From assembly GCA_024220505.1 (NCBI GenBank), contig JAKZZE010000008.1, forward strand, positions 310,001-374,000: a stretch of 64,000 nt of DNA, read 5' to 3'. A program made the position numbers and the translations under genes. The stretch is from Rhizopus arrhizus (lineage: Eukaryota; Mucoromycota; Mucoromycetes; Mucorales; Rhizopodaceae). Below are positions 56,665 to 64,000 of the stretch, piece after piece. Each line of letters begins with the position of its first letter. The first letter of the stretch is position 1. The notes under the pieces were generated by a model that had not been told where the DNA came from, searched no databases, and was given only the letters and a program-made list of their open reading frames with translations.

Positions 56665-59600
56665 ATGATGCCATCATCAGAAGATACACTTGTTGATTTG
56701 GATCCATCTAATCCTTTTGCGTTTTCACCTCAGCAACTCACTCGTCTTGTAGACCATAAACAACTAGACTTTTTACAGTCTATTGGTGGTATTGAAGCAC
56801 TCGCAAGAGGTTTGCACTCCAATACAAAAAGAGGATTAGATTGGCATGAAGAAAACCTAAGTTACATACGTCTACACGATTTAAAACAACCACCGACAAA
56901 GGAAGAGTATTACATGACACCAGACAGATCACTGCACAACCATACCGATGCCTACTTTGAGCAAAGGACTCGGCTGTTTGGGTTAAACAGGCTACCCGAA
57001 TTGGAACCTGTCAGTCTGATGAAGATTATGTGGGAAGCTTATCAAGATAAAATGCTAGTAAACAGAAAAGTACAAGTGTAGAAAACAAACAAAACTCACT
57101 TGGATGATTAGATGCTTTTGACACTTTCTGCCATCATTTCTTTAGCTATTGGAATCTATGAAGATCTGACGATCATAGAGTATGATACCCAAGGAAACAG
57201 GATACCTGGTGTAAAATGGGTAGAAGGTGTGGCTATCATTATCGCAGTCTCTTTAGTAGTCATTGTTGGAAGCGTCAATGACTATAAAAAAGAAAATCAA
57301 TTTAGAAGCTTGAATGCCAAAAAGGAGGATAGAGAAGTGACTGTAAGACGATTGAAATCAATCATGACGACACTAACTTATCCTAGGCTATCCGATGTGG
57401 AGAGCGTGTATTATTATCTGTCTATGATGTACAAGTAGGTGATGTACTTCAATTAGAACCAGGAGACATTGTATGCGCAGATGGTGTATTTATTGAAGGG
57501 CACAATTTAAAATGCGATGAGTCACCTTTGACAGGTGAATCTGATGCTGTACGTAAACTCTCTTGGGAGGAGTGTCAAGATTCGGTTGATCGAGAAGGAC
57601 TCCCACTGAATCCATTCCTTGTCTCTGGCTCAAGGATATTGGAAGGCATCTGTACTTTTATGGTCACTGCCGTCGGCCAAAACTCATTTCACGGTCGAAC
57701 CTTGATGGCCCTTCGCAGCAAGGATGAAAATACTCCCTTACAAGATAAATTGGACGTTTTGGCTTCGAGCATTGCTAAATTTGGATTGTCTGCGGCTGCC
57801 TTCTTGTTTATCATGTTGCTGGTACGCTGGATGATTGGATTCTTCACAGGCTCTTTGTCCACAGTACCATCCGATGTAATAACTCACTTGATGACAATCG
57901 TGATCACCACAGTCACAGTGATTGTGGTTGCTGTTCCTGAAGGATTACCACTGGCCGTGACTTTAGGTAAGTGAGTAAAAACAAAAAGACAAGATGAACC
58001 TAATGCGCTTTGTTTGGGGTGGAATGATTTAAGCTTTAGCCTATGCTACACAAAGAATGCTCAAAGATAACAACCTGGTCCGAATCCTTGCGGCCTGTGA
58101 GACCATGGGAAATGCAACCACCATCTGTTCAGATAAGACTGGTACACTTACTCAAAACCGAATGGTAGTCGTCGCAGGCACACTCGGTTCCTCCTTTCGA
58201 TTCCTCAAAGATCCACCTCGATCCAGACCAGATCTGATTGACATTGGCCGACTGAGATCCGAGATCCCCTTTGCTGTTCGACAGTTTCTGAACCAAGCCA
58301 TGGCTTTAAATTCCACAGCTTTCTCACACCAGCAAGCACTCGTCGGAAACAAGACCGAGACGGCTCTACTGAACTTTTCACGAGATCACATGGCTTCCGA
58401 ACCTTTTGAGCTCCTTCGTATGCGTTGGCCAATCGAGGTTGTCTTTCCTTTTAGCTCATCCAGAAAGGCCATGGCTACCGTCATACGTGTGCCGTCTCAA
58501 GCTGGCCGTACGATCTTTCGTGTGCATGTGAAGGGAGCTTCAGAACTTCTCTTGAATCAGTGTCAGCGTATTCTGTCCATGCATGACCCCAGTTATGCCA
58601 AAGGGGGAACAGAGATCGTGACGCGTCTGATGACAGAGGCCAATCGAGAAAGGATGGCCAAGATTATCCAGAGCTATGCTACAAGGTGTTTAAGGACACT
58701 GGCTATCTGCTATCAGGATCTCGATCACTGGCCGACGGATGGACAACTCGAACAGGTTCTTGAACGAGGTCAGTTGACTTTGCTTGGTATCATCGGCATT
58801 GAGGATCCGTTGCGTGACGGCGTGACGGATGCGGTAGCAGCCTGTGAGCGAGCCGGTGTCTGTGTTCGCATGGTGACGGGAGACAACATGCAGACGGCCA
58901 AGAGTATTGCCAGGCAGTGCGGTATCTATGTAGGTGGCTCGATTGCGATGGACGGACCGAGCTTTCGTAATTTATCACATCAAGAACGGTTATCTGTTTT
59001 ACCTCGATTGCGTGTCCTGGCACGTTCAAGTCCCGAAGATAAACGATTACTGGTGAATGATTTGAAACAATTGGGTGACATTGTTGCGGTCACAGGCGAT
59101 GGGACAAATGATGGACCTGCTTTGAAAGCAGCTGATGTTGGATTCTCGATGGGTATCGCAGGCACAGAGGTAGCCAAGGAAGCTTCGAGCATCATCTTGA
59201 TGGACGATAACTTTTCGAGTATTGTGAAAGCCATCTCATGGGGTCGTTGTGTGAATGATTCAGTCAAGAAATTTTTACAATTCCAGCTCACGGTGAATGT
59301 AACAGCTGTCCTCTTGACTATTTTATCAGCTATGGGAAGCAAAGAACAAAAATCAATCTTGACAGCAGTTCAACTTTTATGGGTTAATTTAATCATGGAC
59401 ACATTTGCAGCACTTGCATTAGCAACAGATCCTCCTTCTCCTGATTTACTCAACAGAACGCCAGAAGCTAGGACTGCGCCCTTAATCAATGCTTGTATGT
59501 GGAAATTGATTATAGGACAATCGGTTTATCAGATTGGAATCATCCTAGTATTTCTTTACACAGACATTCTTGGACTGAAAAATGACCCAGCAAGACTTCA

Positions 59601-59960
59601 AACGGTGATATTCACAGTTTATGTTTTTTGTCAAATATTCAACGAGTTCAAGTAAATACATAAATAATGAACCACATATTTGTATAAAATAGACTAATTA
59701 CTTTTTTTTATAGTTGTCGTAGGATTGACAACAATCTGAATATATTCAAAGGAATTAAGAAGAATAAATTCTTTATTCTCATCTTTACCATCAGTGTTTG
59801 TGGACAGATTATTATTGTGGAACGTGGTGGTGCAGCCTTTCAGACAGTTCCACTTGATAAATTTCACTGGAGTCTCAGCGTTTTGATTGGTTTATTTTCA
59901 ATTATAGTTGGTACTATTCTTCGATTAATCCCAGATGAGTTGTTTTATATTCAAACTTGA
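56665..59960 (+). CDS. PMC1: P2B-type calcium-transporting ATPase (PMC1-like)
   Basis: Exons 56665..57057, 57112..57342, 57387..57966, 58034..59651, 59714..59960; 1022 aa. It pumps Ca2+ out of the cytosol, most likely into the vacuole. Features in order: N-terminal region (GLDWHEENLSYIRLHDLKQP, TRLFGLNRLP), first membrane pair (LLTLSAIISLAIGIYE), actuator domain (LQLEPGDIVCADGVF, DESPLTGESDAV), VPEGLPLAVTL, phosphorylation site CSDKTGTLTQNRM, nucleotide domain (VKGASELLLNQC), MVTGDNMQTAK, and hinge VTGDGTNDGPALKAADVG. Six C-terminal membrane helices end with IIIVERGGAAFQTVPLD and LIGLFSIIVGTILR. The C-terminal tail after the last helix is short, without an obvious calmodulin-binding segment, as in yeast Pmc1. 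Two ATGs are adjacent at the start. Confidence 0.95.
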
Positions 59961-60221
59961 TAATAATAAAGTTACAAGTCTGATCATTTTATTTATTTTT
60001 CATTTATAACCTTATTTTTTTTTATGCAAACCAAGAATAAATCAAGTTTCTTTCATCTATCTTTATTTGTTTACCAATGAAATACTTTTAAATTTGTGAC
60101 GTCGATCAAAACATCTAACTATTTATACACAGGCTAAATTTCAAAACAGAAGGAATTTTTTTTTTTTTTTGGGCTTCCCTTTCTTTTTTCTTTTTTTTAT
60201 TTTATATTCAAATAAAGATTA

Positions 60222-62937
60222 ATGTCTTTACAACTAACTGAACTCGTGAAGCGCCCCGGTGCCGGTAAAGGTGGCAAGCCTGTTCGTGTTCGTGCCAACT
60301 TTTTTGAAGTTACAAACATTGGTACGAGCAACGTTCACCATTATGATGTTACCATCGACCCCCCTAGTGCTCCTCCTGCTGTTTACCGTAAAGTTTGGAA
60401 GTGTTTTGAAGATTCAGATGGTCAAGGTATCCTCAAGGGCATCAAGACTGTTTATGATGGTCGTAAGAATGTTTTCTCTCCTAAACCTCTTCCTTTGGGT
60501 GAAGAAAATGCCATGCAATTTGAAGTATGTTTCTTTTTTATTATTATTAATAGAATGAAATATTAACACATAAACTTTTAGGTTGAATTACAGGAACAAG
60601 GCTCCAAGCGTTCTGGTGGTCTTTTCAAGATTCGTATCAAGAAAGCTAGTGAAGTCAACATGGAAGAACTTCGTCGTTTCTTGCAAGGTCAATCTGCTTG
60701 TACCTCCAACTGTCTTACTGGTATGTTTAAAAAAAAATTTCTTTGTAAAATATTGACCCGATCATATTTAAATACAGCTATTATGGTTCTTGACGTTCTC
60801 ATTCGTCACCTTCCCTCTATGATGTACTCTACCGTTGGTCGTTCTTTCTTCACTCCTACTGATAAGCGCGCTCTCCCTAACGGTGCTGAGGTCTGGCAAG
60901 GTTTTTACCAATCTGCTCGTCCCACTGTTGGTAAATAACAAAAAAAAAAAAAAAATATACCATTTTATTTTAAATCTCAACTAATCGAATGTTTGTCTTT
61001 TAAAAGGCAAGATGATGATCAATCTTGATGTCTCTGCCACCGCTTTCTACGAGTCTGGTCCTTTACCTGACATTGTTGCCAAGATCTTGGGTCGTCGTTC
61101 TTTGGATGAACTCCGTCGTGGTATTCCTCCTCGTGAAATGAACAAGCTCGAAAAGATCTTGAAATCCTTGAGAATTCAAGTGATCCACCGTGGTGACAAG
61201 AAGCTCAAGTACAAGATTAACAAGCTTACTCCTAGTCCTGCTGATCACACCAGCTTCAAGGATGATACTGGCGCTGAAATAACTGTTGCCAACTACTTTG
61301 CCAAGCAATACAACAAGCGTCTTAGCTGTCCTTTCTTGCCTTGTGTTGTTGTCAAGAAGGACGTCTTCTTGCCTATGGAAGTCTGTGAAGTTCTCCCTGG
61401 TCAACGTCACATAAGGAAGTTGAACGAAAAGCAGACTGCTGAAATGATCAAGTTCACTTGCCAAAAGCCCAACGTACGTGCCAACAAGATCAACCAAGGC
61501 ATGAACCTCCTCCAATACCGCGATAATCCATACATTCAACAATTCGGTATGTCTGTCAAGCCTGAGATGGCTGTCATCAACGCCCGTGTCTTGCCCACGC
61601 CTAAGATCTCCTACCACCCCACTTCACAGGAAGCTGAATTTGCTCCTCAAGGTGGTGCTTGGAACCTCCGTGGCAAGAAGGTCGCCCAAGGTGCCACTCT
61701 CGGCTCCTGGGCTGTCGTCAACTTTGCCGGCGCTGTCCCCTTGCCTGCTATCCAACGTTTCGTACGTGAACTCACTCAAACCTTTGCTGACACTGGTTTG
61801 AACGTCGTCAACCGTCAACCTCCTATCATGAATGCTGATCCTCAAGGCAACATTGACCGTACTTTGAAGGAAGCCTGGTTAAAGGCCGGTAATGCTGCCA
61901 AGGCTAACCCTCAATTGATTTTCTGTATTTTGCCCAACACTGGTACTCCTTTGTATGCTGAAATCAAGAGAATATCCGATACTGTCATTGGTGTCGCCAC
62001 ACAGTGTGTTCAATCCAAGCACATTGCTGATGCCAAGAAACAATATTGTGCCAACGTCTGTTTGAAGGTCAATATGAAATTAGGTGGTATGAACTTATTC
62101 TTGCCTCCTGCTCAAATTCCATTTATTGCTCAACGTCCTACTATCGTCTTTGGTGCTGATGTGACCCACCCTGCTCCTGGTGACATGAACCGTCCTTCCG
62201 TTGCTGCCCTTTGTGCCTCCATGGATGCCCGTGCTTCAAGATATGCCTCTGCTATCCGTGTTCAAGCCAATCGTACTGAAATCATTGCCGATCTTGCCAA
62301 CATGGTCAAAGAATTATTAAAATCCTTTTACCAATCTTGTGGTCAGAAGCCCGAACGTATGCTCTTCTACCGTGATGGTGTCTCTGAAGGTCAATTCAAG
62401 CAAGTCATGGACTCTGAAGTCGCTGCTATTCGTGCTGCCTGTTCTTCTTTGGACAAGAACTACAAGCCTACCATCACCTTTATTGTTGTTCAAAAGCGTC
62501 ACCACGCTAGATTCTTCCCTATCGAACAACGTGATGCTGACCGTACTGGTAACTGTATGCCTGGTACTGTGGTCGATACTGACATTGTTCACCCCTTCGA
62601 GTTTGACTTTTATCTTCAATCACATGCTGGTCTCCAAGGTACCTCCAGACCTACTCACTACCATGTCTTGTATGATGACAACAAGTTCACTTCGGATGCC
62701 TTGCAAGAATTGACCTACCGTATGTGTTACATCTACGGTCGTGCCACTCGTGCCGTTTCTCTTGTCCCTGCTGCTTACTATGCTGACTTGATTGCCGCTC
62801 GTGCTCGTTTCCACCGCAGAAACGAAGATTGGTCCGAGACCGATGCCACTTCTGAATCCACTATGGATGCTGAAGCTCAACTTGCTTCCTTTGCTGTTGT
62901 CAAGCCTGAACTTCAAAAGGTCATGTACTTTATGTAA
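60222..62937 (+). CDS. AGO: Argonaute
   Basis: Exons 60222..60524, 60582..60720, 60778..60930, 61007..62937; 841 aa. The slicer or guide-binding core of RNA silencing. Domains: ArgoN (~15-170, KPVRVRANFFEV, GRKNVFSP), linker 1 with AEVWQGFYQSARPT, PAZ (~215-350), MID (~410-540, QPPIMN..LIFCILP), PIWI (~545-820). PIWI catalytic positions: D583 (VFGADVTHP), E623 (TEIIADLANM), D655 (FYRDGVSEG) and D792 (AAYYADLIAA), where human AGO2 has His. This gives a DEDD tetrad of potentially cleaving enzymes. It ends VMYFM in the usual buried C-terminal position. In Mucorales, Argonaute acts in siRNA pathways including epimutation; which one applies here is unknown. Confidence 0.95.
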
Positions 62938-63012
62938 AAAGCTTATTTTTTACATTTAAAAAAAAAATCTATTTTTCTTTTTTGTCTCAACAAATAATAA
63001 AAACAAAATGCT

Positions 63013-63306
63013 TTATTGCTTTCTTTTAACTGGTACTTTTTTATATGTCTTTCTTCCTGAAAATAAATCTACATAATCTGGCTTCTCTACCGTCTTCTTT
63101 TCATTTACAATCTTTTTTGGTTTTTCTGGTCCATTATCAATCTCCATGAGATCTTTATTAGCCAAGATGGCTTCTGCTGCTTGTGTCGTAATAGTTTTTT
63201 TGGTATTGTTTTTGGAAATAGCTGAAGGTTCAACCATTTTCTTTAATGCTAAACCTTCTTTTTGTTTTTTTGATGGTCGCTTATAAAATTTCGCACTCTT
63301 GCCCAT
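63013..63306 (-). CDS. Small Lys-rich protein, hypothetical
   Basis: 97 aa, MGKSAKFYKRPSKKQKEG..., very basic at both ends (KTYKKVPVKRKQ) with a short acidic centre (LMEIDNGPEK). The composition suggests a nucleolar or ribosome-assembly factor; this is inference only. It converges with Argonaute, with 75 bp between the stop codons. Confidence 0.6.
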   Translation of the reverse strand: MGKSAKFYKRPSKKQKEGLALKKMVEPSAISKNNTKKTITTQAAEAILANKDLMEIDNGPEKPKKIVNEKKTVEKPDYVDLFSGRKTYKKVPVKRKQ

Positions 63307-63896
63307 GATCTACAGAAAAATAAATAAAAAAAGAGAGTGTGTATAAATTAAGGTTGACTCAAAAAGAGCGACTAAGCCACACAGCAGGTTAGCATGAATA
63401 ATAAATCAAATAAAGTAGGAGGAAAGCTGTATGTAATCAGATATAAAGGTGCCATCTTTTTAACAGTTTACATAGATACCTTGTTCTTACATGAGCTCAA
63501 AAGATGTACTTGGAACGGAACTAAAAGGAACCACGCTACAAGTTGCATTGAAAAGAGTCTACATGTTTCATATTTCAATAACATACCTCATAAATCACTA
63601 TGAACAGTGCTGTATCACTTTTAAAGAAGTTTAAGAATGAGCACATTAAGTGATTCTTTTACATTATAAGATTCTTGATATAAAAAAAAAATAATTGTAA
63701 ATAATAGCTTTGAAGAAACGCGCAAAAAAGAGAGAGAAAGAGAGAGAGAAAAGAAGGAAAGGCCAGACCAAATGGTTGTGTATAAAATCATGTAAGTCTA
63801 AGCCCAACTATACTAGATACCTTTTTTTTTTTTTCATTTCTCTTTTATAACCTTTCTTTGGTTTTTTTATTATTATTATTTTGCCTTCCTATTAAA
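63307..63896. other. Divergent spacer with purine-rich repeat
   Basis: (GA)n-rich stretch at about 63727-63760; otherwise AT-rich with no supported gene. Confidence 0.55.
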
Positions 63897-64000
63897 ATGA
63901 ATTCTGAAAAAGAGTATCTGAAGGCTGTTTTATCTAGTGATAGGGATCATCTTCTAAACACATTAAGCTCCATGCTTGAATTCAGCATCGTGGCAGAGCA
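63897..64000 (+). CDS. Start of an unidentified gene (cut by the window)
   Basis: An ATG after a T-rich leader opens MNSEKEYLKAVLSSDRDHLL and runs to the window edge without a stop (34 codons). Too short to assign. Confidence 0.5.
   Translation, partial: MNSEKEYLKAVLSSDRDHLLNTLSSMLEFSIVAE

Noticed and set aside
61063..61617. 184-aa minus-strand frame inside Argonaute
   Set aside because: Produced by codon bias of the coding strand; no family features.
1..64000. CRISPR array
   Set aside because: No regularly spaced identical repeats; this is eukaryotic nuclear DNA. The 24-bp and 19-bp repeats are too few or too irregular.

Overview
The window is nuclear DNA of an early-diverging filamentous fungus, most probably Mucoromycota (Mucorales-like). 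I base this on AT-rich spacers with long A/T runs, short introns of about 40-75 bp, pyrimidine-rich leaders, a myosin-linked chitin synthase, a fungal Argonaute, and LINE, Tc1/IS630-like and DUF7082 families that I associate with Mucorales. The species is not determined. All gene models were spliced by hand from the sequence.

Layout. 1-4.9 kb: 3' part of a class V chitin synthase, then an ankyrin-repeat gene. 4.9-28.9 kb is accessory and repeat-rich. It holds a dead Tc1/IS630-like transposase, a LINE ORF1 stub abutting a PD-(D/E)XK-like ORF, a young LINE with an intact 1334-aa ORF2 flanked by a 13-16 bp target-site duplication, another dead transposase, a LINE ORF1 fragment, a broken Medusa/DUF7082 gene, an octapeptide-repeat ORF, one hypothetical gene (19.7-20.65 kb), a LINE relic, a coiled-coil fragment, a PH-domain gene and a decayed ORF. 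29.0-45.3 kb is a housekeeping block: linker histone H1, RIB7 reductase, SEC7 Arf-GEF (13 exons, minus), an Ariadne-type RBR ubiquitin ligase (minus), deoxyribose-phosphate aldolase and BCS1 (minus). 45.3-48.8 kb is a second accessory island with an unrecognised two-frame coding region, a small zinc-ribbon ORF, LTR-like remnants and two families of short direct repeats. 48.9-64 kb holds a TTC39/Iml2-like TPR gene with an 8-nt microexon, a small Cys-pair gene, PI31, a small basic gene, a PMC1-type Ca2+-ATPase, Argonaute, a small Lys-rich gene and the start of one more gene.

Genes act individually; nothing resembles an operon or a metabolic cluster. RIB7 (riboflavin), DERA (deoxyribose salvage), BCS1 (complex III assembly), SEC7 (Golgi traffic), RBR ligase and PI31 (ubiquitin/proteasome), PMC1 (Ca2+ sequestration), chitin synthase (wall) and Argonaute (RNA silencing) are core functions. 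The most unusual material is the retroelement and orphan-ORF debris between 6 and 28 kb and between 45 and 49 kb.
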